This document shows positions 9,475-19,967 of a stretch of 64,000 nucleotides of DNA, one piece after another. Both the position numbers and the translations under genes were made by a program. This stretch comes from Bacillota bacterium (GTDB lineage Bacteria; Bacillota; Clostridia; Oscillospirales; Oscillospiraceae). How positions within the stretch are numbered: position 1 is the first letter of the stretch; every line of letters begins with the position of its first letter. The DNA lies in contig JAQYLT010000082.1 in NCBI GenBank assembly GCA_028719885.1, positions 1-64,000 of the forward strand. Direction: 5' to 3'. The notes under the pieces were generated by a model that was given only the letters and a program-made list of their open reading frames with translations, was not told the origin of the DNA and did not search any database.

Positions 9475-10806
9475 ATGGCAAAGCCCTTAGTGGCCATCGT
9501 CGGCCGCCCCAATGTGGGCAAATCCATGTTATTCAATAAGCTCACCGGTCAGCGCACCTCCATCGTGGAGGATACCCCCGGCGTCACCCGGGACCGAATC
9601 TACGGCGACTGCGAATGGTGCGGCCGCAGCTTCTCCCTGGTGGATACCGGCGGCATTGAGCCGGGCACCGACAGCGATATGCTGAAATTCATGCGCCGTC
9701 AGGCGGAAATCGGCATTGAATTGGCGGATGCCATCATCATGGTCACGGATGTGCGCTCCGGCGTCACCGCGGCGGACGAGGATGTGGCGGTCATGCTCCG
9801 CAAATCCGGCAAGCCCGTGGCCCTGGCGGTAAACAAATGCGACAGCGTGGGTCCCACCAATCCGGATGTGTATGAATTCTATTCCCTTGGAATCGGCGAC
9901 CTGTTTGAAACCTCCGCCGTCCACGGCCACGGCACCGGCGATCTGCTGGACTGGGTGCTGGCCAACATCCCCGAGGACGACGGTCAGGAGGAGGACGATG
10001 ACGTCATCAAGGTGGCCATCGTGGGCAAGCCCAATGTGGGCAAGTCCAGCCTGCTGAACCGGATTCTGGGAGAGGAGCGGGTGATCGTCTCCAACATCGC
10101 AGGCACCACCCGAGACGCCATCGACTCCTATTATGAGAACGAAACCGGAAAATACTGCTTCATCGACACCGCCGGCATGCGCCGGAAGAGCAAGGTGGAC
10201 GACATTATTGAGAAATACTCCAACATGCGGACCATCAGCGCCATCGAGCGGGCGGATGTGTGCCTGATTCTGGTGGATGCCAACGACGGCGTGACGGAGC
10301 AGGACACCAAAATCGCCGGCCTGGTGCATGAGGCCGGGAAAGCCGCCATCATCGTGGTGAACAAATGGGATGCGGTGGCCGACAAGGAAACCAACACCAT
10401 GCGGGACAAGGAAAACGATGTGCGCCAGGGGCTGAGCTATATGCTCTATGCGCCGGTGGTGTTCCTCTCGGCCCTCACAGGGCAGCGGGTGGACAAGCTG
10501 TTTCAGGTGATTCAGGAGGTCTACGCCCAGAACACCAAGCGCATCACCACCGGTGCGCTGAACAGTGTGCTGGCCGACGCCACCGCCCGGGTACAGCCTC
10601 CCACGGACAAGGGCCGGAGGCTCAAAATCTACTACATGACCCAGGCCAGCACCAAGCCGCCCCACTTCGTCATCTTCTGCAACGATGCCCGGCTGTTCCA
10701 CTTCTCCTATCAGCGGTATCTGGAAAACCAGATCCGGGAGGTCTTCGGCCTCCAGGGAACCCCGGTTCGCATCACCATCCGCCAGAAAGGTGACAAGGAG
10801 GAATAA
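9475..10806 (+). CDS. der: Ribosome biogenesis GTPase Der
   Basis: Two GTPase domains (GRPNVGKS, GKPNVGKS), KH-like C-terminus. Confidence 0.96.
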   Translation: MAKPLVAIVGRPNVGKSMLFNKLTGQRTSIVEDTPGVTRDRIYGDCEWCGRSFSLVDTGGIEPGTDSDMLKFMRRQAEIGIELADAIIMVTDVRSGVTAADEDVAVMLRKSGKPVALAVNKCDSVGPTNPDVYEFYSLGIGDLFETSAVHGHGTGDLLDWVLANIPEDDGQEEDDDVIKVAIVGKPNVGKSSLLNRILGEERVIVSNIAGTTRDAIDSYYENETGKYCFIDTAGMRRKSKVDDIIEKYSNMRTISAIERADVCLILVDANDGVTEQDTKIAGLVHEAGKAAIIVVNKWDAVADKETNTMRDKENDVRQGLSYMLYAPVVFLSALTGQRVDKLFQVIQEVYAQNTKRITTGALNSVLADATARVQPPTDKGRRLKIYYMTQASTKPPHFVIFCNDARLFHFSYQRYLENQIREVFGLQGTPVRITIRQKGDKEE

Positions 10807-10812
10807 GCATCC

Positions 10813-11439
10813 ATGATTCTCAAAGCAATCATCATCGCTGCCGCGGGCTATCTGCTGGGCAACCTCAACGGTGCCATTCTGATTTCCAGACTGCTGGTCC
10901 ACGACGATGTGCGCCGCCACGGCAGCGGCAACGCCGGATTTACCAATTTCTTCCGCAACTACGGCGGCCTTACCTCCTTGCTGGTGATTCTGATTGACGC
11001 TCTGAAAGCGGTGGCCGCCTGCGCTCTGGGCCGGTGGCTGTTCTCTGCCGACGGTTTTGGCCTGGAGGGAGCGGTGCTGGCGGCGCTGGCGGTGGGGATT
11101 GGTCACGACTTCCCCGCCCTGCTGGGCTTTCACGGGGGCAAGGGCATCGTCTGCGGCTTTGCCAGCGCCCTGATGCTGGACTGGCGGGTTGGTCTTGTGG
11201 CCTTTGTGGTATTCGCCGGCGTGTATCTCGCCACCAAATATGTCTCCCTCAGCTCCGTGCTGGCCGCCGTCTCTCTGGCTGTGAGCTTTGCCTGCTGGCA
11301 TTCCGACCGCATCTGGGCGGTGATCGGCTGCTCGGCCATGTGCCTTCTGGCCATTGTGATGCACCGGGAGAACATTGTCCGCCTGGTAAACAAAACCGAG
11401 CGGAAAACCGATTTCTTCAAAAAGGAGAAGCAATCATGA
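10813..11439 (+). CDS. plsY: Glycerol-3-phosphate acyltransferase PlsY
   Basis: GYLLGNLNGAILISRL, GSGNAGFTNFFRNYG, GHDFPALLGFHGGKGI. Confidence 0.93.
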   Translation: MILKAIIIAAAGYLLGNLNGAILISRLLVHDDVRRHGSGNAGFTNFFRNYGGLTSLLVILIDALKAVAACALGRWLFSADGFGLEGAVLAALAVGIGHDFPALLGFHGGKGIVCGFASALMLDWRVGLVAFVVFAGVYLATKYVSLSSVLAAVSLAVSFACWHSDRIWAVIGCSAMCLLAIVMHRENIVRLVNKTERKTDFFKKEKQS

Positions 11440-12437
11440 AAACCGCTGTTGTGGGTGCCGGTGCCTGGGGAACCGCTCTGGCCATTCTCCTGTGTAAAAA
11501 CGGACATGACACAACCCTCTGGTGCAGAAGCGAGGCCCGGGCCGCTGAAATCCGGGACACCCGGGTCAATCCCAGGCTGCCCAAGGTGGAGCTTCCCCGG
11601 CAGCTGCACATCTGCGCCGATCCTTCCTGCGTTGCGGACTGCCAGATGGTAGTAATCGCCTCTCCCTCCTTCCCCATCCGTCAGGTGCTGGCCGCCATCG
11701 CTCCCTATTTAAGGCCGGATACCCTGCTGGTTTCGGTGACAAAGGGAATTGAGGACGGTACCTTGCTTCGCATGAGCCAGGTTGTCTCCCAGGAGACCGG
11801 GCACGAAAACGTGGTGGCCCTCACCGGGCCCTGCCATGCAGAGGAAGTGGCCGTTGGCATTCCCTCCGGCTGTCTTGCCGCCTGTGGGGACAAGGGCTGC
11901 GCGGAACTGGTTCAGGACGCTTTCATGTCCGACACCTTCCGGGTGTACACCAGTCCGGATGTGGTGGGCGCGGAGCTGGGGGGCGCGCTGAAAAACGTGA
12001 TTGCGCTCTGTGCCGGTGTGGTGGCAGGACTGGGCTTTGGGGACAATACCAAGGCCATGCTCATGACCCGGGGCCTCACCGAAATGGCCCGGCTGGGGGT
12101 CTCCCTGGGGGCCCAGAAGAGCACGCTGGCCGGTCTTTCCGGCATTGGCGATCTCATCGTCACCTGCACCTCTCAGCACTCCCGGAACAACCGGGCCGGG
12201 ATGCTCATCGGCCAGGGCTGCACACCAAGGCAGGCCATGGAGCAGGTTGGCGCCGTGGTGGAGGGCTACTACGCCTCCAAATCCGCCTGGGAGCTCTGCC
12301 AGAAGCAAAATGTGGAAATGCCCATCATTCACGCCGCCTATCAGGTGCTGTATGAGGGCGCCAATCCCCGGCAGGCAGTTTCCTCCCTGCTGCTGCGCCA
12401 GCGGAGGGCGGAATCTGAGGATGCCGGCTGGCTGTGA
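11436..12437 (+). CDS. gpsA: NAD(P)H-dependent glycerol-3-phosphate dehydrogenase
   Basis: MKTAVVGAGAWGTALAILLCKNGH; start inside longer listed ORF. Confidence 0.95.
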   Translation: MKTAVVGAGAWGTALAILLCKNGHDTTLWCRSEARAAEIRDTRVNPRLPKVELPRQLHICADPSCVADCQMVVIASPSFPIRQVLAAIAPYLRPDTLLVSVTKGIEDGTLLRMSQVVSQETGHENVVALTGPCHAEEVAVGIPSGCLAACGDKGCAELVQDAFMSDTFRVYTSPDVVGAELGGALKNVIALCAGVVAGLGFGDNTKAMLMTRGLTEMARLGVSLGAQKSTLAGLSGIGDLIVTCTSQHSRNNRAGMLIGQGCTPRQAMEQVGAVVEGYYASKSAWELCQKQNVEMPIIHAAYQVLYEGANPRQAVSSLLLRQRRAESEDAGWL

Positions 12438-12446
12438 GGATTCTCT

Positions 12447-13427
12447 ATGAAAAAAGCATGTAAGACAAAGAAACGAAAGCTTCCATCCCCCAAAAAGCTT
12501 GTGCAAAAGCTCAAGGTTTTTCTCTGCCGCATCTGCCGGCGCCTGGGGCTGGAGGAACTGAAGCAGCTGCGCTGGCAGAATTTTCTGCTGCTGATTGGCG
12601 CCGGCTGCGTCAACGCGGTGGGCGTCACCATGTTCCTGGCCCCGGTGAATCTTTATGACAGCGGCATCTCCGGTACTTCCATGCTGCTGTGGCAGGCCAC
12701 GCCGCCGGAGTACACCCTTTCTCTGTTTCTTCTGATTCTCAATATCCCCCTGTTTCTGTTCGGGTTGAAAAAGCAAGGCTGGTGCTTCACCCTCTATTCT
12801 ATCTGGGCGGTGCTGATTTACTCCTGTGCTTCCTATGTGATCACCAATGTGCTTCCGGTGGATGTGTCCACCGCCTCTCCCTTTGCCGGGCAGGACCTGC
12901 TGCTGTGCGCCATCTTCGGCGGGCTGGTCTCCGGAGCGGGCAGCGGCATGACCATCCGCTTTGGCGGTGCCATTGACGGCATGGAGGTTCTGGGCGTTAC
13001 CTTTGCCAAGGGACTGGGGCTCACCGTAGGCACCTTTGTCATGATTTACAACGTGATTTTGTACATCCTGATTGGAATCATCTGGGGCAGCTGGATTCTT
13101 CCCCTTTACTCCATCATCACCTATTTTGTGGGCAACAAAACCATCGACTTCATTGTGGAAGGCCTGGATAAGGCGAAATCCGTGATGATCGTCACGGAGC
13201 GGGAGGATGAAATCTGCCAGGCCCTCTCCGCCGAGTTCGGCCGGGGAATTACCCAAATCAGCGCCCGGGGATATTTTTCCGGGGCACAGAAATGCGTGAT
13301 CTATTTTGTGGTGAACCGGTTCCAGATTCCCAAGGTAAAGAAGCTGGTCACCGGCCTGGATTCCAATGCTTTCATTACTGTCACCGAGATTTCCGATGTG
13401 ATGGGCACCAGCGTGAAGCAAAAATAA
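12447..13427 (+). CDS. YitT family membrane protein (DUF2179 C-terminus)
   Basis: SGISGTSMLLW, YFVGNKTIDFIVEGLDKAKSVMIVTE. Confidence 0.85.
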   Translation: MKKACKTKKRKLPSPKKLVQKLKVFLCRICRRLGLEELKQLRWQNFLLLIGAGCVNAVGVTMFLAPVNLYDSGISGTSMLLWQATPPEYTLSLFLLILNIPLFLFGLKKQGWCFTLYSIWAVLIYSCASYVITNVLPVDVSTASPFAGQDLLLCAIFGGLVSGAGSGMTIRFGGAIDGMEVLGVTFAKGLGLTVGTFVMIYNVILYILIGIIWGSWILPLYSIITYFVGNKTIDFIVEGLDKAKSVMIVTEREDEICQALSAEFGRGITQISARGYFSGAQKCVIYFVVNRFQIPKVKKLVTGLDSNAFITVTEISDVMGTSVKQK

Positions 13428-13460
13428 CGCAGGGACCTTTTCCCATTCTGAAAGATACAG

Positions 13461-13500
13461 CAAGAGCGCCGGTTCGCGGGAACCAGCGCTCTTGTTTTGC
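13461..13500 (+). terminator. Terminator hairpin after yitT
   Basis: CAAGAGCGCCGGTT/AACCAGCGCTCTTG then TTTT. Confidence 0.75.
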
Positions 13501-13542
13501 TCAGTTTGTTGATCTGCTTCACACAGAAAGGAGAATATGGCG

Positions 13543-13778
13543 AGATGTTTCGTAGGGAATGCATTTATGCATTCCGCTTGCGTATTGTTTCAAAATCGGT
13601 CGGATAAATGGTGAAACGCCAATCATATGTTCCCCAAAATGCCATTCAGCGAACTGTGGTGATCATCAGGGGCTTCGGAACGGATAAATCCGTTCCCTAC
13701 GAAAAGAACCAACATTTTCCCATTCAACGCACCGGCGCAAAACCGTTACCCAGGTGGAATGCATGAATGCATTCCTTT
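13543..13778. repeat. Composite palindromic-repeat element R1 (units 13551-13576, 13676-13701, 13756-13775)
   Basis: CGTAGGGAATGCATTTATGCATTCCG ... CGGAACGGATAAATCCGTTCCCTACG ... GGAATGCATGAATGCATTCC. Confidence 0.9.
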
Positions 13779-13827
13779 GTATTTATTATTCCACACTTTC
13801 CCTTTTCCTGCAACGGCTTTGAACCGT

Positions 13828-13923
13828 TCTTTGCATTCTCAGCAACTCCGCAATGCCCGCGCCTTTCGCATCCTACTTCTTCACTATTCACTATTACCTA
13901 TTACTTTCCAAAAATCCCGGATG
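13828..13923. repeat. Left copy of 96-bp direct repeat flanking the fic gene
   Basis: TCTTTGCATTCTCAGCAACTCCGCAATGCCCGCGCC...AAAAATCCCGGATG; 2 differences from right copy. Confidence 0.9.
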
Positions 13924-13999
13924 TGCATTCTTTTTTTGTATTTCATCAAACACTTTCGTTCGCAAGTTTCGGCAAAGCAGGATTCTTCTTGATAAGACT

Positions 14000-14662
14000 T
14001 TATACGGTCATTCCCTGAATCGCATTTTCATACAGGAAGGTTTTCAGTTCTTCACACACTCCCGTATTATAGTAATCCAGCAGCAATTCATTGAACCGTT
14101 CCATATGTTTATCTGTAATTGTGAGAACACCCGCCCCCGCGGCAATCAGAATCTTATTGGCAAGGGTCATACTTGTCCGCTTGTTTCCATCCCAGAAAAA
14201 CTGCCCACGGGTCCCCCAGGCAAAGGCTTCCAAAGCCTTTGCCGTTGCTGAAGCGTCTGCTTTAATGATTTTCTCCAATTCACACTTGACCTCTTCGTAT
14301 TTGGGTACAGGCGGAACATAATCTGTTCCGGAGATTCCCACACTGCCGGTACGGAGCTTGCCCCACTCCAGCGCTTCATTTCTGGCGATCAATTCATTCA
14401 GCTTGCAGAAATACGCCATCGTAATCGGCTCGCTGACCGTCGCAAACAGGAATTTCCAAACATCACGCATATTGAGAATGGCCTGTATATCATCCAACTG
14501 AACATTCGGAACATTGACTCCATTCAGAATCGTCCGGGTTTGCGGAAATGTAACCGCCCGGTTTTCCATTTTCATGCCGCAATATACATTTTCATCCCAT
14601 TTTTTCTTTGCGAGAAAAACACTCTGCTCCGGCGTAAGATGGAATTTGTCTGGAAAGCTCAT
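14000..14662 (-). CDS. Fic domain protein with variant motif (GQFFWDGNKRTS)
   Basis: Fic core QFFWDGNKRTSMTLANKIL; conventional His position is Gln (CAG). Confidence 0.8.
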   Translation of the reverse strand: MSFPDKFHLTPEQSVFLAKKKWDENVYCGMKMENRAVTFPQTRTILNGVNVPNVQLDDIQAILNMRDVWKFLFATVSEPITMAYFCKLNELIARNEALEWGKLRTGSVGISGTDYVPPVPKYEEVKCELEKIIKADASATAKALEAFAWGTRGQFFWDGNKRTSMTLANKILIAAGAGVLTITDKHMERFNELLLDYYNTGVCEELKTFLYENAIQGMTV

Positions 14663-14774
14663 TGTACCATCTCCTGTGCTTTTGATAAATCACATTATAT
14701 CAGATTCTTTCTTAATTCGCCATCCCGATTTTTTCTGGCAAAAAAGAGAATTGACATATTTCTTGTCGAATCGC

Positions 14775-14870
14775 TCTTTGCATTCTCAGCAACTCCGCAA
14801 TACCCGCGCCTTTCGCATCCTACTTCTTCACTATTCACTATTACCTATTACTTTCCAAAAATCCCGAATG
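14775..14870. repeat. Right copy of 96-bp direct repeat flanking the fic gene
   Basis: Same 96 nt as 13828-13923 with 2 substitutions. Confidence 0.9.
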
Positions 14871-14910
14871 CACAAAATAAGTAAAAGTGAAGAGTGAAGA
14901 GTGAATAGGT

Positions 14911-14944
14911 AAAAATCCCGAACGCTGGCGCATTCGGGATTTTT
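14911..14944 (-). terminator. Terminator of the tRNA operon
   Basis: AAAAATCCCGAA...TTCGGGATTTTT inverted repeat directly after tRNA-Cys CCA end. Confidence 0.75.
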
Positions 14945-15018
14945 GGAGGTACCGGCCAGATTTGAACTGGCGAATGAAGGTTTTGCAGACCTTTGCCTTA
15001 CCACTTGGCCACGGTACC
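14944..15018 (-). tRNA. tRNA-Cys (GCA), CCA encoded
   Basis: Cloverleaf read on minus strand; acceptor GGTACCG/CGGTACC; anticodon loop TCTGCAAAA. Confidence 0.93.
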
Positions 15019-15058
15019 ATATGAAATAAGGAACGCAGGGAGGCGTTCCTTATTGCTT

Positions 15059-15134
15059 TGGAGCGGGTGACGAGGCTCGAACTCGCTACCTCCACCTTGG
15101 CAAGGTGGCGCTCTACCGGATGAGCTACACCCGC
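15059..15134 (-). tRNA. tRNA-Gly (GCC), CCA encoded
   Basis: GCGGGTGTAGCTC...CTTGCCAAG...CACCCGCTCCA. Confidence 0.95.
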
Positions 15135-15180
15135 ATCTAGCCGACCTCCGGAACCGGTTGGATTCCGGAGCAGTCGGTTG

Positions 15181-15256
<76 letters not shown>

Positions 15257-15304
15257 ATGTCGAGTGGAATTGGCACTCCACTCGGATGCGAAAGATATTG
15301 AAAA

Positions 15305-15381
15305 TGGCGACCCGGAACGGACTCGAACCGTCGACCTCCAGCGTGACAGGCTGGCGTGCTAACCGACTGCACCACCGGGCC
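15305..15381 (-). tRNA. tRNA-Asp (GTC), CCA encoded
   Basis: GGCCCGGTGGTGCAGTCGG...CTGTCAC...CCGGGTCGCCA. Confidence 0.95.
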
Positions 15382-15388
15382 AGATAAT

Positions 15389-15464
15389 TGGTGGGAACAA
15401 CAGGGCTCGAACCTGTGACCCCATGCTTGTAAGGCATGTGCTCTCCCAGCTGAGCTATGCTCCC
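15389..15464 (-). tRNA. tRNA-Val (TAC), CCA encoded
   Basis: GGGAGCATAGCTCAGCTGGGAGAGC...CTTACAA...CACCA. Confidence 0.95.
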
Positions 15465-15505
15465 GCGCTCTCGCCGCCGTTGGGTTTGCCTCAACGACGG
15501 GGTTC

Positions 15506-15534
15506 ATTATACACGGAAACCCCCGATTTGTCAA
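15506..15534 (-). promoter_or_regulatory. Consensus sigma-A promoter of tRNA operon (TTGACA-17-TATAAT)
   Basis: Exact consensus hexamers with 17-nt spacer just upstream of tRNA-Val. Confidence 0.88.
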
Positions 15535-15608
15535 GCAATTTTTGCAATTTTTTTCAAAAATCATTTCCCAGCAAAAACCGGCCATTGGCCACCAATTATT
15601 GAAATATT

Positions 15609-16487
15609 TTAAACTTTTTTCAGCAGTTCTCTGATTTCCTCCGGGGTGAAGCGATACACCTGATCGCAGAACTGGCACTCCACCGGGAAGCTCTTCCCCT
15701 CCTCCATGATCTCCGTCAGTTCCTTTTTCCCCAGGCTGATGAGCACACTCTCCACCCGGCTGCGGCTGCAATAGCATTTATAGCTGACCTCCACCGTATC
15801 CAGGAACACAACGCCCAGGTCACCAAAAACCTGACCCAGAATATCCTCCGGTGTCAGCCCCTGCTCCAGCATGGGAGTTACCGCACCGGCCCGCTGGATG
15901 CCCTGCTCCACCTTGTCGATGATTTCCTCCGGCGCGCCGGGGAGCAGCTGGACCAGATAACCGCCGGCCACCTTTACGCTCATGTCCCGGTCCACCAGGA
16001 CGCCCAGAGCGCAGGCAGTAGGGGTTTGTTCACTCTGAGCAAAGTAAGCCGTCACATCATCCCCAATCTCCCCGGAGACGAGCTCTGTGGAGCCGATATA
16101 GGGTTCTTTCATCTGCAGGTCCCGGATCACCGTCAAGGTACCGTTGGTGCCCACCGTGGCGCCCACGTCCAGCTTCCCCGGATATTTCTCCACAAGGGGC
16201 ACCTTGGGCTCCGTGACGCAGCCCCGGACGTTTCCGATGGCATCGGAGACCACAGTGATGGTGCCGATGGGACCGCCGCCGCGAACCTGCAGGGTCATGG
16301 AGCCGTTGTCCACCTTCTGCATATTGCCCATCATGGATGCAGCCGTCAGGGCCCGGCCAAAGGCGGCAGTGGCATTGGGGGTGGTGCCATGAATCTGAGC
16401 TGCCCGGCGGACAATCTCCGTGGAGCGGATGGCCACCACCTTCACAAAGCCATCCATGCTCATTCCCCGTACAAGATAGTCGTTCAT
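15609..16487 (-). CDS. hslO: Redox-regulated chaperone Hsp33
   Basis: Cys pairs CYC and CQFC in C-terminus; N-terminal Hsp33 fold sequence. Confidence 0.93.
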   Translation of the reverse strand: MNDYLVRGMSMDGFVKVVAIRSTEIVRRAAQIHGTTPNATAAFGRALTAASMMGNMQKVDNGSMTLQVRGGGPIGTITVVSDAIGNVRGCVTEPKVPLVEKYPGKLDVGATVGTNGTLTVIRDLQMKEPYIGSTELVSGEIGDDVTAYFAQSEQTPTACALGVLVDRDMSVKVAGGYLVQLLPGAPEEIIDKVEQGIQRAGAVTPMLEQGLTPEDILGQVFGDLGVVFLDTVEVSYKCYCSRSRVESVLISLGKKELTEIMEEGKSFPVECQFCDQVYRFTPEEIRELLKKV

Positions 16488-17245
16488 TTTCTTTTTCCTT
16501 TCCTTGCGCTGAAATAGATTCGCTGGGCCCCTGCCTCCGGCGGTGAAAAGCTCCGGTCACCGTAAACCAGAATATGGGTGAAGCCTGCATCTTTCAGATA
16601 GTCGGTCAGCTGCTGCCGGGAATAGGCATATTCCCGATGCTCTTCAAAGGAGCGTCGCCAGAGCGTCCCCTGCCGCTGGAACAAATCCATGGCATAGGAG
16701 CAGACATTCTGCTTTTCGTCGAACTCCCCCCGCCAGACGCAATAGACATCCTCATCCTCGTCCAGAAACACCTGGCCGTCCATGGCCCGGAGCTTCTCGG
16801 GGGTGTTCACGTCAAAAATAAAAATACCGCCGGGGTTGAGCATTTTATAAACCCGGCTGATTGCCCGGGCGCACTGTGCCGGCTCTGTGATGTAATCCAG
16901 GCTGTCCAGGGCGCACACCGCCAGGTCCACACCCCTGGGAAGCCATAGCCTCGCCAGGTCCTGACAGACAAAAAAAGGCCTGGGCGTTATCGTCTGGGTT
17001 TTCTGCTGGGCCACCGTGAGCATTTCCTCGGAAAGGTCCACCCCCGTCACCAGAATGCCCCTTTGCGCCAGCAGCGCCGTGACAGAGCCCGTGCCGCAGG
17101 CCAGGTCCACCGCGCTGCGGGGGAGAATCCCCTCCCGCTCCAGAATGTCAAAATAGAAGTTCACCGTGGCCTCGTAATCCACATCGTTGGTCAGCCGGTC
17201 GTAGCTGGCGGCCAGAGCGTGATAAGCTTGCATCTTTTTCTCCAT
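16484..17245 (-). CDS. Class I SAM-dependent methyltransferase
   Basis: VDLACGTGSVTALLAQRGILVTGVDLSEEML. Confidence 0.85.
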   Translation of the reverse strand: MEKKMQAYHALAASYDRLTNDVDYEATVNFYFDILEREGILPRSAVDLACGTGSVTALLAQRGILVTGVDLSEEMLTVAQQKTQTITPRPFFVCQDLARLWLPRGVDLAVCALDSLDYITEPAQCARAISRVYKMLNPGGIFIFDVNTPEKLRAMDGQVFLDEDEDVYCVWRGEFDEKQNVCSYAMDLFQRQGTLWRRSFEEHREYAYSRQQLTDYLKDAGFTHILVYGDRSFSPPEAGAQRIYFSARKGKRK

Positions 17246-17252
17246 GTCAAAA

Positions 17253-17280
17253 ACATCCCGACCCGGTGGGGTCGGGATGT
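17253..17280 (-). terminator. Terminator between ftsZ and methyltransferase
   Basis: ACATCCCGAC/GTCGGGATGT hairpin followed by T-tract on minus strand. Confidence 0.65.
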
Positions 17281-17290
17281 GGCGTCAGAA

Positions 17291-18394
<1,104 letters not shown>

Positions 18395-18528
18395 ATCTAC
18401 TTCCTCCTATGTATCGATTTCCATAACGCAGCCAATCCGCCGCCTATTTTCAGCTATGATTTTCTATTCTAGCGTGAAAATGCGGATTGGTCAATAGAAA
18501 ATCTCATTTTTTCGGCAAAATATTCCCG

Positions 18529-19866
18529 TCAGCCAAAGGGTGTATAGCCGATTTGGTCGGGCCAGGTGGTAAAACTCACATCCAAAATGCCGGTCTGATA
18601 GTCGCTCATCTGCAAAATGGCGTTTTTCATATAGGTTATTTTGTATGCGATGTCGTATTTGCTGTTGTTGATGGAGCCCAGGTTCACCTGGTACTGGGTG
18701 CCGTACCACAGGATGATATCCTGGAGCTGGCTCACATCCACGCTGGCCGCGTCGCCGACGATATCGTTGAGCTCCAGAGCCTGAAGAATTTTCAGCGCCG
18801 CGTTCAGCCGCTGGGCGCCGGTCACCAGCACCGGCATCACCTCGCCGGACGCATCGGTTTCCGTGGGTGCCTCCTCGGTGGCAATGCCCAGCTCACTGGG
18901 CTGGGGCTGGTACAGCGTCACGCCCAGCACCTGGGTGTGGGTTTTGGCGTTTTGGGCGTTGGTCTGCTCCACTACCTTGCCGTCGGAGTTAATCAGCCAC
19001 CAGACGCCGTCCTGGTCCTGAATGGAATAAACCACAGCCTCTTCCTCTATTTCAATAATAACCGTATCCGGCAATTTTATTCCAATCCTGGCACTTTTTA
19101 CATAGGGCAGATTGGCAATGATCTGCCCGGAGGCCTTGGTGCGGCCAAAGGTCAGGAGGTTGTCCCCCTCGTTGATGCCGGACTGCTCCCGGATGGTCCA
19201 TTCGCTGTACACGTTGGCGCCCACCACGGAGATGACCTCCACCTTAAAGAACACCGACATCCCCAGAACCAGGGCCAGCACCACAGCCAGAATGGTGGTG
19301 AGCTGGATGGCCAGGCGACGGCTGTTAAAGGTCACGGGCTGGGTGTAGATCACCGCCGGTGTTTTCAGCTGCTGGGCCCGCTTGCGCTTTTTCTCTGCCT
19401 CCGCCGCCCGCTTTTCCCGCCGGGCCGCGCTGGCATCCTCGCCGAAAACCGCAGGGTCCTCCTTGTAGAATTTCCGGACGATGGGATTCTGATAAGAAAA
19501 GAACCTGGAAGCACTTTCCCGGAAGGACTTCTTTTTCTGGGCCTTTTTCCGCTGATTGGCCTGCCGGTAGGGCCGGTACTGGGTCTCTTTGTTCCGGGCC
19601 GGAGCCTTGGAAGGCGATTTCGCGGGGGCGGCCCTGCGCTGGGCAGGGGCTCTGCGTGTCCCGGAGGGAGCGCCGTCGTTCTCTGAACTGTGGCGGACCT
19701 GCTGGCTTTCCGCATCCGGGACATACACCTCATAGTCGACCTCCGCCTGGGCCGGGGGACGCTTTGCCTTGGGCCGCTGGGGGGGTGTCTTTGCTGCGGC
19801 GCTTCTGGCCGGCTTTCGCTGACCGGGAGGCGCTTTTTTCTCCCGGTTTCTTTCTTTTGTATCCAT
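18529..19866 (-). CDS. ftsQ: FtsQ/DivIB-type cell division protein with long basic N-terminal extension
   Basis: TM followed by POTRA-like region; position between murG and ftsZ. Confidence 0.8.
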   Translation of the reverse strand: MDTKERNREKKAPPGQRKPARSAAAKTPPQRPKAKRPPAQAEVDYEVYVPDAESQQVRHSSENDGAPSGTRRAPAQRRAAPAKSPSKAPARNKETQYRPYRQANQRKKAQKKKSFRESASRFFSYQNPIVRKFYKEDPAVFGEDASAARREKRAAEAEKKRKRAQQLKTPAVIYTQPVTFNSRRLAIQLTTILAVVLALVLGMSVFFKVEVISVVGANVYSEWTIREQSGINEGDNLLTFGRTKASGQIIANLPYVKSARIGIKLPDTVIIEIEEEAVVYSIQDQDGVWWLINSDGKVVEQTNAQNAKTHTQVLGVTLYQPQPSELGIATEEAPTETDASGEVMPVLVTGAQRLNAALKILQALELNDIVGDAASVDVSQLQDIILWYGTQYQVNLGSINNSKYDIAYKITYMKNAILQMSDYQTGILDVSFTTWPDQIGYTPFG

Positions 19867-19967
19867 TGTTTTCCTCCTGGGGTCCTTTGGCGCCGTTTAC
19901 AGCCTGGGCCAAAAATCCCGTTCTTTTCGAAGCTTTTCCACAACAGTGCCGTTGCACATCATATTTT

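Noticed and set aside
9529-11433. 634-aa minus-strand ORF antisense to der/plsY
   Set aside because: Spans two conserved genes on the other strand
11709-13463. 584-aa minus-strand ORF antisense to gpsA/yitT
   Set aside because: Shadow ORF over conserved genes
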